Shown here in pieces: positions 36,777-49,700 of a stretch of 64,000 nt of DNA; the first letter of the stretch is position 1; each line of letters opens with the position of its first letter. The stretch lies in assembly GCA_036874045.1 (NCBI GenBank), contig CM072341.1, positions 13,094,501-13,158,500 of the forward strand. Reading direction: 5' to 3'. The notes beneath the pieces were generated by a model that worked only from the letters and a program-made list of their open reading frames with translations, was not told the DNA's origin and ran no database searches. Made by a program: the position numbers and the translations under genes. The DNA comes from Cymodocea nodosa. Lineage: Eukaryota > Streptophyta > Magnoliopsida > Alismatales > Cymodoceaceae.

Positions 36777-38433
36777 TGTTAGGATTAAGTTTTGATGATG
36801 ATATGATTAGGTATTTACTTTGGCTATCTTATTTAATATAATAGTGTTAGAAAAATTACATAAGAAGAAGACACAAAAAGACTAAAATCTAGATACTAAA
36901 AATTAGATATGTTAAGTCCTAGAAAGTCATAAAGTTAAGAATTGTATAAGTTAAAAAGTTGTAGACTTAAGTTTAAAACTCATAGAGTTAAAGCTACTCA
37001 TATGTATAACTTAAAGAATCATGTGAGCTAGGTAAAAAGGTCCATATAGTTTACATAAACCCGACGAAGTTAGTTTGTCCCATTTAGACTTAGCATCGAA
37101 CACCTATATAGATAAGTCTTTATAAATTTATACCCTATTGGTCACTTAAGAGATTAAGTACTTGTACATCTTATTTTTGTCGAATAACTTTCTAAATAGT
37201 TGGGTGAACTGCTTAGAAGATTATAGATTAATTTACTGAATTGTTTGATTATTTAAAAGATTAAGTTTCCCTGACCTGTGTTTAGATGTTTACCTTTATC
37301 GATCATTAACTTAGATTATTTATTATCTGAATATCTCAATGTCTTATTATGCTTACTGTTTGGATTTTTAAATGTTGAACAATTATGTACTTTTATATCT
37401 CATCAAACTTAAATGATCCTTCAGTTAGTTATTCAAATTAGTATTCGATAATTAAACTACAAGAAGTTTTAACTTGTCATAAATTATTCAAAAATTCTGT
37501 TACTTATGTTTAGACTATAGATTCACAAGTTACCATTTTGTAGATTGATCTTAAGACAAGAAAATCAAAATGGAAGGATAGAATGATGCATTCAACTTAA
37601 TAGTATTACAAATTGCAAATATCAATGACGAGAATTGAATTCTATGAAGTTTCCAAAATTAGAAAATGAGAATGAACAAAAGGAAGAATCATATGCACAT
37701 GTGGAAATTAATGTATTAGAAGATCAAATACACGACTCTCTACAACTAAGATTGGTAGTGATTCAACTCTCAGAAGGAGAAAGTGCAGAAACAATTCTAG
37801 AGCATTCTGCAAGGAGAACATCAAGAGTTCACATTAGAGTTTGAACTTATTTTTTGTTCTCTTGTAAATTACATTGTAATATCAAATGCTCATGTGATGA
37901 ATTTTTTGATAGTTTAGTAGGTTTTCACTTGAGAAAAACCTAACTTACTAAGATGTGGTGAGACACCTTCTCAATTCTGAAGAATTGAGAATAAGGTGAT
38001 GTTAGTATCTTATCTAAATAAGGTAGTTACCTTGTTAATATAAGATCAGTGTCCTACGTTGTGTACAAAGTGGTACTTAATACATTATGGTTAAGTGTAT
38101 AGCTAGAAAACATCATTGTAAGGGTTCGTGAACTCTTGTAAAGTTTGGTATTGAGTTTTGAAAAATATCGTGTTAATGGAACTTTCAAGATTGAAGTCTT
38201 AAAAAGTGGACTAACCTGTTTGAGTGAACTATTATAAAAATCTTTATATGTTCCTTACTTTTATTTCTATAGTATTTTTTTCATTGAGGTAATTGTTTAT
38301 TGCTTGAAATAAAACTAACAACTCTGATATATATATATATATATATATAATCTAAAGTGAGTTAAAAATTGGTAGACATATTTAAGAAACTTAATATTCT
38401 CACCCTCCTTTAGTGAGTCTCAATCCAATAACA
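36777..38433 (+). repeat. Element E 5' LTR (1657 bp)
   Basis: Paired with 43707-45367. A TA dinucleotide run at 38327-38349 is longer than its counterpart at 45274-45287. A 69-codon open frame at 37635-37844 is an accident of the LTR; its counterpart near 44585 is broken. Confidence 0.9.
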
Positions 38434-38448
38434 AGTGATATCAAAGTC
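38434..38448 (+). promoter_or_regulatory. Primer binding site of element E
   Basis: AGTGATATCAAAGTC directly after the LTR matches the initiator-tRNA-Met type primer site TGGTATCAGAGC with a few changes. Confidence 0.7.
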
Positions 38449-38518
38449 TAATTGATTTCTTAAAGGACTTAACCATCTGAAATTAATGACTCATTAGTTA
38501 AAGTATACGAACATCTAT

Positions 38519-39600
38519 ATGCCTTCACTATTTAATGGAAACAATTATAGATATTGGAAGAACAAGATGAAGAATTTTATGAAGTCCCTGAATGTCAAGT
38601 TATAAAGGATAGTAGTAAGAGAAGTTCTACTGCCTATCACACTAGAAGATGAATGGGATGATGATAATGAAAAGAAGATTTAACTTTATGTAAAATGTAT
38701 GAATGTTCTAACTTGTACTTTTACTATTGATATTTATAATAAAATCTCTGTCTATAAAAATGTTCATGAAGTCTAACATGCTTTGGAAATTACTTATGAA
38801 TACATAAATAAAGTAAAAGAAACTAAAATAAATATCTTGTTGAGAAAATATAAGTTGTTTAAAATGAAAGAAAATGAATCTATTACTAATATGATGTCTA
38901 GATTTATTAAAATTACTAACGATCTAAAAAATGTTGGAAAATATTTTATTATATGTGAACAAGTTACTAAAGTACTGAGAAGTCTTACTTCTGAATGAAA
39001 ACAAAAAGTCACATCCATTAAGATTCTAAAGATTTAATAACCTACACGTTAAATGACTTATGTGGAAATCTACTAACACATGAGACTTAAATGAAAAACT
39101 AGAGAGAAGAAGAAGGAGAATCATCCAAGAGATCAGAAAAGAAGAAGCAAATATTTTTGGAGGTGTAATCAGAAAAGTCAGTTGAAGACTTACCTAAAAA
39201 ATTAACATATGACGTTAGGAAATATAGAAAGTTCTGAAAGAAATATAGCAATAATATGAAAGATGGGAAAGCTGCAACAACCACATGCTACAACTATAAC
39301 AAACGTGGACACCATTAAAAGAATTATCCACTATTGAGAGAGGACAACAAGAGAAAGAAAAAATAGAAGAAAAACTTTAAAAAGAAGGACAAGTTCAAAA
39401 GGAATAAGACTTTCCAAGTGACATGGGATGACTCAAGCTTACCTGATACATTAGCTACTGGATCAGGTTCTAAAGAATCTAACTCAGACTCATCTAACAA
39501 AGAGAAATTGGCGAATATGTGTTTTATGACACACATTGATGAGGTCAAAATTAAATTGTCAAGATGAGCTATGAACAATGGAGCTTCAAGACATGACTAG
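38519..39600 (+). pseudogene. Element E gag
   Basis: It starts at ATG 38519 with MPSLFNGNNYRYWKNKMKNF, a typical copia gag opening. It continues with EITYEYINKVKETKINILL (38785), LFKMKENESITNMMSRFIKI (38857) and VTKVLRSLTSE (38963). A lysine-rich region follows with a degenerate zinc knuckle near 39285 (CYNYNKRGHHXKN). Stops near 38605 and 38996 and later frame changes break it. Gag forms the particle that packages element RNA. Confidence 0.8.
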
Positions 39601-39619
39601 AGATCAAACTATCCTTTAA

Positions 39620-41075
39620 GACAAAGAAAATAAATAAAGGTATCGTTATATTTAAAAATAATGAAAAATGCACCATTGTAAGAGTAGGATTTGTTATTAT
39701 TTCTGATAAAATAGTTATTAATGATGTCTTATTAGTTTCTAGTTTAGAACATAATTTAATTAGTACATCTTAATTAATGGACAAAGGATTTATTGTTTTA
39801 TTTAAAGTAGATAGATTTTTTTGTTATTGATGAAAAATCTAATGAAATTAAATTTAGTGCATGTAAAAAAGGTTACATATATTTTCTAAATTTACTTGAA
39901 GATGTTTTAAATTCTAATTCATACTAATAACCTTTAATGATGATGCTTGAACTTATCATAGTAGATTAGGTCATGCATATATAAAACAACTTAGTAAATT
40001 AGTCAATAAAAATTTAATTGAGGGTCTGCCTAAAATTAGATTTAGAAAGGATAAAATCTGTAGGATATGTGAATTAGATAAATTGAAAAAGAATTCTTTT
40101 AAGTTAAGGAAATCACTAGTAACAAAGAGAATTTTAGAACTAATTCATATAAACTTATTTGAACCTACAAGAATAGCAAGCCTAGGAGGATAGAAATATG
40201 TTCTAATTTTTGTAGATGATTACTTTAGATTTACATGAGTAATTTTTCTTACACACAAAATTGAAGTGGTTGAAGAATTAAAAAGGTTTTGTAAGAAGGT
40301 TGAGAATGAAAAGCAATTGACTATTAAAAGAATAAAGAGTGATCATGATGGAAAATTTGAGAATGAAGAGATGGATAAATTTTGTAAAAAGGTACGTATA
40401 AATCATAAATATTCATTTCCTAGAGCTTCTTCACAAAATAGTGTGGTTAAAAAGAAAAATAGATCTCTTCAAGAAATTGCTAAAACTACATTAGATAAGC
40501 AAAATACTACGTATTATTTTTGAGTTAAAGTTGTGAATATTGCCTGCCATGTATTAAATAGAATTACAATTAAGAGTATTTTTGTAAAAACACCATATGA
40601 GATATGGAATGGAAGACTACCTAAGATCTCATATTTTAAATCTTTTAGTTGCTTTTGCTTTATATTGAATACAAAAGATAGTAAAGATAAATTTGAGGTT
40701 AAGTTTAATGAAGGAATTTTTCTTGGCTACTCTTCAAGAAGCGAGACATATAAGATATTCAATAAGATAAGTAAAACCATTGAGGAATTCATGTATGTAA
40801 GTTTTGATGAAAATTCTACGAATATTTCAAATGTCAAGAATAAAGAAATTGAATATAGTGACAATGAGGAAGAAATTTTGCTAGAAGAACCTCAAGAAGG
40901 TGTTCCCTCCACAAGTCAAACTAGATTTCTACCTAGTCATCTCAAGGAACTAATCATTGGTAACATATATAAGAGTGTACAAATAAGATCAAAGATAAAT
41001 CTATCTAGATGTTATGTCTTTATCTTTGAAATTGAATCCAAAAATATAAATGAGGTAGTAAATGATGAATTCTAG
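39620..41075 (+). pseudogene. Element E protease to integrase
   Basis: The protease motif is decayed (NNGASRHD near 39575). The integrase core shows VDDYFRFT near 40210, IKRIKSDHDGKFENEEMDKF (40325) and the C-terminal FKSFSCFCFILNTKDSKDKF (40640) with FNEGIFLGYSSRSETYKIF (40705). The open stretch 40533-41075 is the best preserved part and ends in the acidic linker (EILLEEPQEGVPSTSQTRFL). Confidence 0.8.
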
Positions 41076-42525
41076 ATTAATGCTATGTAAGAAGAACTAA
41101 ATTAATTCAAGAGAAATGGAAGTATGAGATTTAGTTCCTAAGCCTGAGGGTCATTCAATTATTAGAAAAAAATGGGTATTCAAGAATAAATCAAATGAAT
41201 TAGGTCATGTTGTAAGGAATAAAGTTAGGCTAATTAGACAAAGGTATAATTAGGAGGAAGATATAGATTTTGATGAAACTTTTGCCCTTATAACTAAACT
41301 AGAATCTATTAGAATGCTTTTAGCCTATGCTACTCATATGAATTTCAAGTTATATCAAATAATATCAAAAATACTTTCTCAAATGGATTCTTTAAGAAAG
41401 AAGTGTATATGAAATAACCATCCAAATTTGAAGATCCAAGTCTTGTATAGATTAAAGCAAATACCAAGAACTTGGTATGAGAGACTTAGGAACTTTTTGC
41501 TGAATAATGACTTTTTAATGGAACAAGCTGATAATACCTTATTTATAAAGAAAAATAAGAAAGATCTACTACTAATTCAAATATATGTAAATGATATCAT
41601 TTTTGACTCAACCAAAGAAAAATGGTGTAATAAATTTGCTAATATCATAAAAAATCAATTTGAAATGAGTATAATAGGTGAGTTGAATTATTTTCTTAGA
41701 CTATAAGTCAAACAAATGAATAAAGGAATATTTATTTCATAAGAAAAATATATTAAACAATTACTGAAAAAGTTAGGAATAGATTCATCCAAGTTACTTC
41801 TATAAGTACAAATATAAAATTGGATAAGGATGAACATAGGAAAGATGTAGAGATAACAAAATTTTATGGGATGATAGGATTTTTACTGTACTTAATTGCA
41901 ATTAAGTTAGATATAATGTTCAATGTAAATGTTTTTGCTAGATACCAGGTCAATCCTAAAGAATCTCATCTAACAATAGTTAAGAGAATTGTTAAGTACC
42001 TTTAAAAAACTCCAAATTATGGACTGATGTATTTTAAAGACAGTAGCTTAGAATTACAAAGATTTAGTGATGTTGACTATGTTGGATGCAAATTTGTCAG
42101 AACAAACATGAGTAACACTTGTCAACTACTTGAAACTTCACTAGTCTCATGGTTTAGTAAAAAACAGAATTAGGTAGTTTTATTTATAACTAAAGTTGAA
42201 TATATAAGTGTAGCTTTGTGTTGTACTCAAAATTTATGGATGAGAGAAATTATAAAAGATTTTGGAATTAATTTCAAATAAACTATTATAAACTATGACA
42301 ACAATAATGCAATCAATTTATCTAAGAATACAATTTTACATTCCAAAGCAAAACACATAGAGGTCAAACATTATTTCCTTTGTGACAATATAACAAAAGA
42401 AAATATCCAACTAAAATATATACCCACTAAAGAACAATTAGTTGATATCTTCACCAAGTCCCTAGATGGAAAACAATTTATTAAGCTTAGAAGGAATTCA
42501 AATATCCATTGTTTGAATGATATAT
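41076..42525 (+). pseudogene. Element E reverse transcriptase and RNase H
   Basis: RT shows WVFKNKSNELG near 41175, FSNGFFKEEVYMK (41375), IPRTWYERLRNFLLNNDFL (41460) and a mutated catalytic motif YVNDIIF at 41585, where YVDD is required. RNase H shows FSDVDYVGCKF (42062), EYISVALCCTQNLWM (42200), INLSKNTILHSKAKHIEV (42315) and LVDIFTKSLD (42440). Frame breaks and stops are scattered throughout. Confidence 0.85.
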
Positions 42526-43706
42526 AATTTTACAAGTGTCATTACTGAGATTTGTTGTTTTCTTTACTCTATTTCATTTTAATTTCTGTATTTGGTTTAT
42601 GGACATAAAAACAACAAAAAAATTACATATTGAAAACAACAACAAAAAATTCTAGTTCTACACTTTTTTGTTTTTATTTCATTTCCTTTGTTTTTAATGT
42701 TTTCAAAACAAGAAAAGGGAAAATATTGAAACTTAAATCTATTGAAATATAGGTATCTATACTAATAGGAAAATTATCTCATGAAACTTAGGATGAAACT
42801 TATAAGTCTAAAATATATCTAGATCTGATTAATAATTCAGTTTATATGTCATTCTACATTATTAGAAGCCTATAAATTATAAGGTTGAGAAAATTTGTAC
42901 ATCTTTAGGAAAAGAACAAGGAAAAGTGGTAGAAGACAATAGTTACTCAAGATATTACTCCTAGGATTGTCTCAATGTGTAAAAAAAAAAAATGAAAAGG
43001 CTATCACAAAGTAAAAAAAAGAAAGAAAAAGAAAAATTCTTTGTTCTATAATAATTCTTCTGTAAAATAAATAAATAATCTATATACACAAGAAGAGACA
43101 ATGTACTTAGTGTAATATACTTAAAGTAACATATTTTGGGTTGTCTCATTTGAAAAAATTTTACCATGATAGAAAATGTACTCGATTAACTCAAATCTTT
43201 TAATTTACTGGCTTATAATTTTGGGGAAATATATAGATTGTAGTATTAAAAGAATTCAGTGAAAAATAATAACTTAGACTCATCAAAATAAGGATTAATG
43301 AGGAAATTGGACTAGAAGTGTAGAATTTTAAATCTCAGTCTTACAAAATTAATTTTCTACATTTATAGTGTTTAATTTTCTTATTTACACTTGTCTGCAC
43401 TATTTTTCATCTTGAATTTCATGATTTTCAATACTTTCTTGAAATTTCTACATTTTCAATACTTTTAAAATACCCTGCATAGAAACTAGGGGAGTCTAAG
43501 CCTTCTTACAACAACTATAGTTATCTATTTACAAGGGAAGAGATTATATATTTCTGGTTGATTGATTTAATTATGACAAAAAGGGAGAGAAAAATATGTG
43601 TTTTGCCTAGGCTTAAATTTTTCTAAACTATACTTGTAGGGAGAGCATATAGGTCTTATATCACATAGAAAATTTATAATTTTGTTGTCATAAAAAATGG
43701 AGAGAT
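42526..43706. other. Element E 3' untranslated spacer and polypurine tract
   Basis: AT-rich with no coding frame. It ends with AAAAATGGAGAGA, a polypurine tract next to the 3' LTR. Confidence 0.6.
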
Positions 43707-45367
43707 TGTTAAGATTAAGTTTTGATGATGATGTGATCAAGTATTTAATTTAATTATCTTATTTAAAATAATAGTGTTAGAAAAATTATGTAGGAAGAAG
43801 GCACAAAAAGACTAAAATCTAGGCACTAAAAATTGGATATGCTAAGTCTTAAAAAGTTGTAGAGTTAAAAGTTGTAGAGTTAAAAATTGTATAAGTTAAA
43901 AAGTTGTAGACTTAAGTTTAAACTCATAGAGTTAAAATTGCTCACATGTATAACTTAAAGAATCACATGAGCTAGATAAAATGATCCATATAGTTTGCGT
44001 AAACCTAAAGTAGTTAGTTCATCGTGTTTAGACTTAACGTTAGACACTTATATAAATAAGTCTTCATGAATTTACGTCATGTCAGTCACTTAAGAGATTA
44101 AGTACCTGTACATCTCATTTTTGTCAGATGACTTTTTGAGTAGTCTAGTGAACTGCTTGGAAGATTATAGATTAATTTACCGAATTGCTCAATCATTTAA
44201 AAGATTAAGTTTCCATGACCTATGTTTAGATATTTACCTTTATTAGTTGGTAACTTAGATTATTTATTATCCGAATATTTCGATTTCTTATTATACTTAC
44301 TACTCAAATTTTTAAATGCTAAACAATTATGTACTTTTATATCTTACTAAACTTAAATGATCCTTCAATTAGTTATTCAAATTAATATCCAACAGTTAAA
44401 CTACAAGAAGTTTTAACTTGTCATATAGTATTCAAAAATTCTGTTACTTATGTTTAGATTATAGATTTGTAGGTTACCATTTTGCATATTGATCTTAAGG
44501 CAAGGAAATTGAAATGAAAGGATAGAATGATTCATTCAACTTAATAGTATGACAAATTACGAAGGTCAAATATGAGAATTGAATTCTATAGAGTTTCCAA
44601 TATCAGAAAATGAAAATGAACAAAAGGGAGAATCATATGCATGCGTAAAAATTAACGTATCAAAATATTAGGCACATGGCTCTCTACAACCAGGATTGGT
44701 GGCAATTCAACTTTCGAAAGGAGAAAGTGCAAAAACAATTCTAGAGCATTCCGCAAGGAGAACATTAGGAGTTCACATCAGAGTTTGAACTTATTTTTCG
44801 TTCTCTTGTGAATTACATTGTAACATCGAATACTCATGTGTTGAATTTTCTAATAGTTCAATAGGTTTTTACTTGAGAAAAATCTAACTTACCAAGTTGT
44901 AGTGAGACACCTTCTCAATTCCTCGAAATTGAGAAGAGGGTGAGGTTAGTGTCTCATTTAAACAAGATGGTTACCTTGTTAACATAAGGCCGATACTCTA
45001 TGTTGTGCCCAGAGTGGTACTTTGTGCATTATGATTGAGTGTATAGCTAGAAAATATCATTGCAAGAGTTCATGGACTCTTGTAAATGTTAATATTGAGC
45101 CTAGAAAAAGATATTGTTAGTGAAACTCTTAAGGTTAGAGCTTTGAGGAGTAAACAAAGTCGTTTGGGTAAACTATTATAAAAATCTTTGTATATTCCTT
45201 ACTTTTATTTCTGTAATATTTTTTTCATTGAGATAATTATTTATTGTGTAAAATAAAATTAACAACTCTGATATATATATATATAATCTAAAGTGAGTTA
45301 AAAATTGGTAGACATATTTAGGAAACTCACTATTCACTCTCTTTTAGTGAGTCTCAATCCAATAACA
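43707..45367 (+). repeat. Element E 3' LTR (1661 bp)
   Basis: Partner of 36777-38433, same orientation, with scattered substitutions and small indels over its whole length. Confidence 0.9.
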
Positions 45368-45649
45368 GGTCTATATGAGCTCGTGCCTACAAGTTGTGTT
45401 GGACCACCAGCCAAGCACTATAGGTTGGCTAAACCCAATCCAACACAAACAATGCCCAAGCTAAGGTGAATCCAAGCTAGGCTGACCCATTGACACTTCT
45501 ATTTAGAGGAAAGTTTTTTAAGAGTGGTTTTTGAGAGGGTCATATATAGGGTTTTCTAAAGGAATTCAAGAAGGGATTTTCAAAAGTCTAGGAAAGGATT
45601 TCTTTTAGGAAAATTAAGGAGGGATTATTTAAGAAAGTTAAAATATGAA

Positions 45650-46010
45650 TTGACCTTCTTTTAGTGGGTTGTCTAATAATTCTATCTTCAATTCTTATCA
45701 TCTCAACAACTTCCTCTCTTAAAATTTTATTTATTATTATTCTTACTCCATTCTTATGTCTATCTTTTCCTATATACTATAGTTTAAAACCACTATTCTC
45801 TATTAACCTAAATTTTTCTCCCCCTATTTAATTTCTTGTAAGCATGATATATTAATTTTCCTTCTTGTCATTACATATATCTACTAATTTCTTGTACTCT
45901 TACTAGTTAAGGTTCTTATATTTTAAATTGCTAGCCTAATTTTGATATTTTAAACTAACTTCTTTACCAATGTAAAAATCTTTGCTTATTTTCATCTACG
46001 TCCAAGCACC
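45650..46010 (-). mobile_element. LINE retrotransposon, 5' endonuclease part
   Basis: Read leftwards it gives NIRTLTSKS (45915), MTRRKINISCLQEIK (45870), KDRHKNGVRIIINKILREEV (45760) and MIRIEDRII (45690). This is the N-terminal half of a plant LINE apurinic endonuclease domain. The next expected block (NIISAYAPQ-like) is found at 30022, so this is the same element split by the 30023-45650 insertions. Confidence 0.75.
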
Positions 46011-46604
46011 AATGTAGAGCTCCTTAAAAATAATACACTCACAATATGCAATGCTCTCTTTTATTTTATTTTTATTACACTCAAAGGTCTAGCACAATGC
46101 ATTACTAAAAAGGTTACAGTTTAATGAATTATCTTTAGAATTCACATCCACAAGAAGTTAACAATTTTTAATAGTTGGCTATCTACTCAACATTAACCTT
46201 CTAAAAGAATGAACCACCAAGAGCACAATTACAATTATATATATATATATATATATAGTCAACACATATAAAATGTAACATACCATCAAATAGCAATAAA
46301 TTTTTGTCATGAAAAGTAATTTTTCATTTTTGAAACTTAATTTATAGCTTATTACAAGTAATATTCTAAATAAATTTTTGTTTATTTTTTACAAAAAATG
46401 TCTAGATTAATGAGTTTATTTTTATAATTTCTATATAGTTTTACAACTATACCATAAGCAAGTAGATTAATAAAATAATCTAAAAATAATAACAACAGAT
46501 GAAATATGCTATTCTCTTAAATATTAAATAATATTATGACTGTTATATACTTTAAATTATTTAGATAAAAATATCAAACTGTGTAACGTACAGTACAGCT
46601 AGTG
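46011..46604. other. Region 3' of the ASCH gene
   Basis: AT-rich, probably the 3' untranslated region and downstream flank of the minus-strand gene. A TA microsatellite lies at about 46238-46256. No other feature seen. Confidence 0.4.
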
Positions 46605-46706
46605 CTAGGTTGTTTCAATGCAAAGGGCACCTTGAGAACCCCGATTTAAAATAGGAGCATCAGGCATTGTATAAGAACTATTTTTATGTGCAACAACAAT
46701 CAATGC
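46605..46706 (-). CDS. ASCH gene, proposed last coding exon
   Basis: After the donor at 47261-47266 (GTAAGT), the only acceptor I found giving an open phase-0 frame is the AG at 46707-46708. It reads [20 protein letters not shown] and on to the stop TAG at 46605. The polypyrimidine tract is weak, and an alternative last exon cannot be excluded. Confidence 0.5.
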   Translation of the reverse strand, partial: ALIVVAHKNSSYTMPDAPILNRGSQGALCIETT

Positions 46707-49700
46707 CTTAATCATTGTTGCTGTACTAAGAAATCATCCTTATACTACTAGGTTGCTATCTTGTATTGTCCTATCTTAAAAAGATACCACAGAATTTGAA
46801 AGAAAAATTAGTGCGTACAACTTAAATTGAATGCCTAGTAATGATAAGAATATATAAGGCATAACTTTTTAACAATCATAAAGATAGAATTTATAAACCA
46901 CAAGAAAATTATATACAAAAGAAATACTTCATAATATGTTCTGGAAAAATTATTTTGCAAACCATATGGATGAGCATTTTTAGGTCATCTCTTATAATTT
47001 ACAAGACAGGCTGATTAAATAGCACATTCATAATTTAGTAGATATTTTGTTATTACAAGTAAAAAATGGTTTATTAGAAATGAAAAAAATTCATTAATAA
47101 TTCTTCAAAAGGAGAGTTCCATGATAGTGTGCCTATTTGAATGATAATAATGCTATCTAAAATGAAGATAAACATGAAACACCATTTTCATAGTAAAGAT
47201 GAGTCTACCAAAAAATGCATCATCTTTAAACAGTGAAACATTAAAAAATGGTAAAATAATACTTACCTGTAAAGAACCACCAAGCTGACTCTTGTCACCT
47301 TTATTATTTTTTTGATGATGGATGTAATTTCCCATCTCATTGTTTCCAATATGTACTGTTGCCTCAAACTGGCTACTAGAATCATTGTCATCAGGTGTCC
47401 TATTGTCTTTAGTAACCAGATTTCTTGAATTTTTGTTCTCTTTGAAGGTTATTGTTTCTCTTTGGACTGAATCGTTTGGGACCACATCCGTGTTCCTGTT
47501 GGGATCCCTGTTTGAAAACTGTGTTGCTGCAGCACGTGCACCAGCTACGGCTGCAGCAAGAGAGGCCGACTTTTCCATGGCTGACGATTGTGAGACAGGG
47601 AGGCATGAATCAAGTGAACCAGGTTTTAACGAAAAGGGATCATGGGGATTTGGTAGTGGGAACTTTACTGGCAAAGGGCCTTCCACAGAACAAAGACCTC
47701 TAACAGCTGCTTCAAAAATCTAACGTATCAAGAGAAGAATTGGAAAAAAAAACTTTTTCAAAAGTTTGGGTACAATGCTAATAAAACAGAAGAAATTTAA
47801 TCCAGACTCCTATTCACAAGCCTGGACATTTAAGTACCTTTCTTTCCAAGTTATACACACGTTGATATCCTCTCATTTCAAATGGTACCAGTAGTTTCTG
47901 AAATATCATAAAAAATATGGACAGGTTAAATGCTTTCTTTATCTTTATGAAAAAATTGCAAAAATGTGGCAACAAAATTGACAACAACAAATACGCTGTT
48001 TTATCAGGGAGGCAGTTTGGATATTACTTGCATACCTGCGGCTGCTCGCAGAGCCAGCAGAAGTCAGTCTGCCCTTCCAATCTAACCTGCAGGTGTCAAC
48101 TGTCCAAATTCTGACGCAACAAAGTTATAAGAAATACAAACCCAATAATTGCTGTCTATTACCGATTCAGGAACCTTTTCCCAGCATACAAGCTCTTCAC
48201 ATTTCACACAGCCAACCACATTAACACAACCTAGACAAAGAAATGCAAAATGTGGTCCTATTGCTCATTAACATTCCATGAGACCATAAAGATAATGTGT
48301 TCCTCTAGATGAATTAATCAATGTGAATGTGTTGATTCAATACCATAATTCTAAGAGTTCAGTAATCTGCATACCTAGAAGTCGTGAAACAGGATAATGT
48401 TCTGGAAATTTGAGGTCAGTTATTCCATCTACAGCATATATTTCCCTGTAGAAGCTCTCCATTGCTTCGATTGTAGATGGATCAGGAACTTTTCCAGCAG
48501 CATGAATCCAGAGTCGACCTTGTCATAAAAATAACCACCAATGTCACTTGAATTTAATACAATGATTGATTAAAGTAGTAAAAAAAGCTGATATCAAAAA
48601 AACACATCAAAACAAATAATACAAGATAGCATAAACCCTAGAAAAAACATAGATACCTATTTTCATACACACACAATTTGCTTCTTGCAGGAGAATGTAG
48701 AAACCATGAAATCCATGAAATTTGAATTTTCCAGAATTTGTTCCTTGATCAGAAATGTAGAAACTATGTTGATGTGGCAGACTGCTAAACACTGGTTTTG
48801 TTAAACAAAATAACGTGTATTTTAGTTCCACATGAATATAGTACTAACTACCAATCTAATTAATACTAGCCTACAACTAGTTCTCTGTTTTCTTTTTATT
48901 CTTCAACAAAGACAATGTTAATCAGTTTACATTTTGGAAATAAAAACATATGTTGGACTTTTTTCCCCAATAGATTAAGCTACAACAAAGTGAAGCCTAA
49001 GAAACAACTTCTTTCACTTTAAACTTCAATGGTCAAGTTGATTTTTTTAGGCCTAGAAGAGGACTTCGAAAGAGCTGCCACCCCCATCTAGTTATCTATT
49101 CATTATGTGAAATGGCAAACCATCCCTTTTATTTCACATCAGATTTCAATAACTCCTTCAAGGGATCTAGAGTTTCTAGGAAGTAGTCCAATTACCTCAC
49201 ATATACTCTACGCTGACGATCTCATTTTTTATGTGAGGCTTCCAATAAAATGGCAATAGAAACTAACACAATTATTTAAAGCTTTTGTCTTTGATCCTTA
49301 TTAAGTTGGTTATTTAAGCTATTCCTTTATTCTACCTATCCTTTTCCTTAATACCTAAAAGCATTTTTCAAAACATAGAAAACTTTATCTGTGGTTTGTG
49401 GTAGGGTTTTTGAATCTTCTCATAGACATCTTTAGTTAAAACTTGGGAATTCGTCAAGTTGGATAAGCATTCAGGAGGACTAAGGTTCTTGGAAATAATG
49501 GGTACCAACCAAATCCAAATGCCTTATGAATCAGGGTCCTCAAATCAAAATACTTCCCAAATGCAATCTAAGTAACATTTCTATTAATTACACAAAGTTC
49601 TAGTATTCAGAAGAGTCTTTGTAAAGTTAGACACATTATTTGAGAATTCCTTTTATATAATATTTAATAGAGAAAACATTGATGTTTGAAGAAGTTGAAT

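Larger units (their letters stand above)
36777..45367 (+). mobile_element. Element E: Sirevirus-like Ty1/copia retrotransposon, complete structure but inactive
   Basis: Paired LTRs of 1657 bp (36777-38433) and 1661 bp (43707-45367) both start TGTTA(G/A)GATTAAG and end CAATCCAATAACA. Flanks AGTCT (36772-36776) and GGTCT (45368-45372) are a probable target duplication with one change. Gag, protease, integrase, RT and RNase H follow in copia order on the plus strand. There is no envelope-like frame between RNase H (42525) and the 3' LTR. Gag and RNase H resemble element B, placing it in the same broad lineage. LTR divergence and heavy stop load suggest an old insertion. Confidence 0.85.
36093..45495 (+). 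mobile_element. hAT deletion derivative carrying copia element E
   Basis: The left end TGTCAATGGGCTCAACAC (36093) and right end ...CTGACCCATTGACA (45495) are terminal inverted repeats. The left arm matches the transposase-bearing hAT at 32840-33400 in reverse. Between the left arm (to about 36770) and the right arm (45373-45495) no transposase sequence remains apart from the inserted element E. It was therefore a short non-autonomous element before E arrived. I could not see a clean 8-bp target duplication (flanks GGTAAATG and CTTCTATT). Confidence 0.6.

Noticed and set aside
37635-37844. 69-codon frame in the element E 5' LTR
   Set aside because: The counterpart in the 3' LTR is broken, and it lies in LTR sequence without family likeness.
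38327-38349. TA dinucleotide runs (also near 45280 and 46245)
   Set aside because: Ordinary microsatellites; noted but not treated as regulatory sites.
36085-45503. 8-bp hAT target duplication around the second hAT
   Set aside because: Flanks GGTAAATG and CTTCTATT do not match, so I do not claim one.
47340-47723. 127-codon frame on the plus strand
   Set aside because: Antisense shadow of ASCH exon 6, whose minus-strand reading shows clear family sequence and splice sites.
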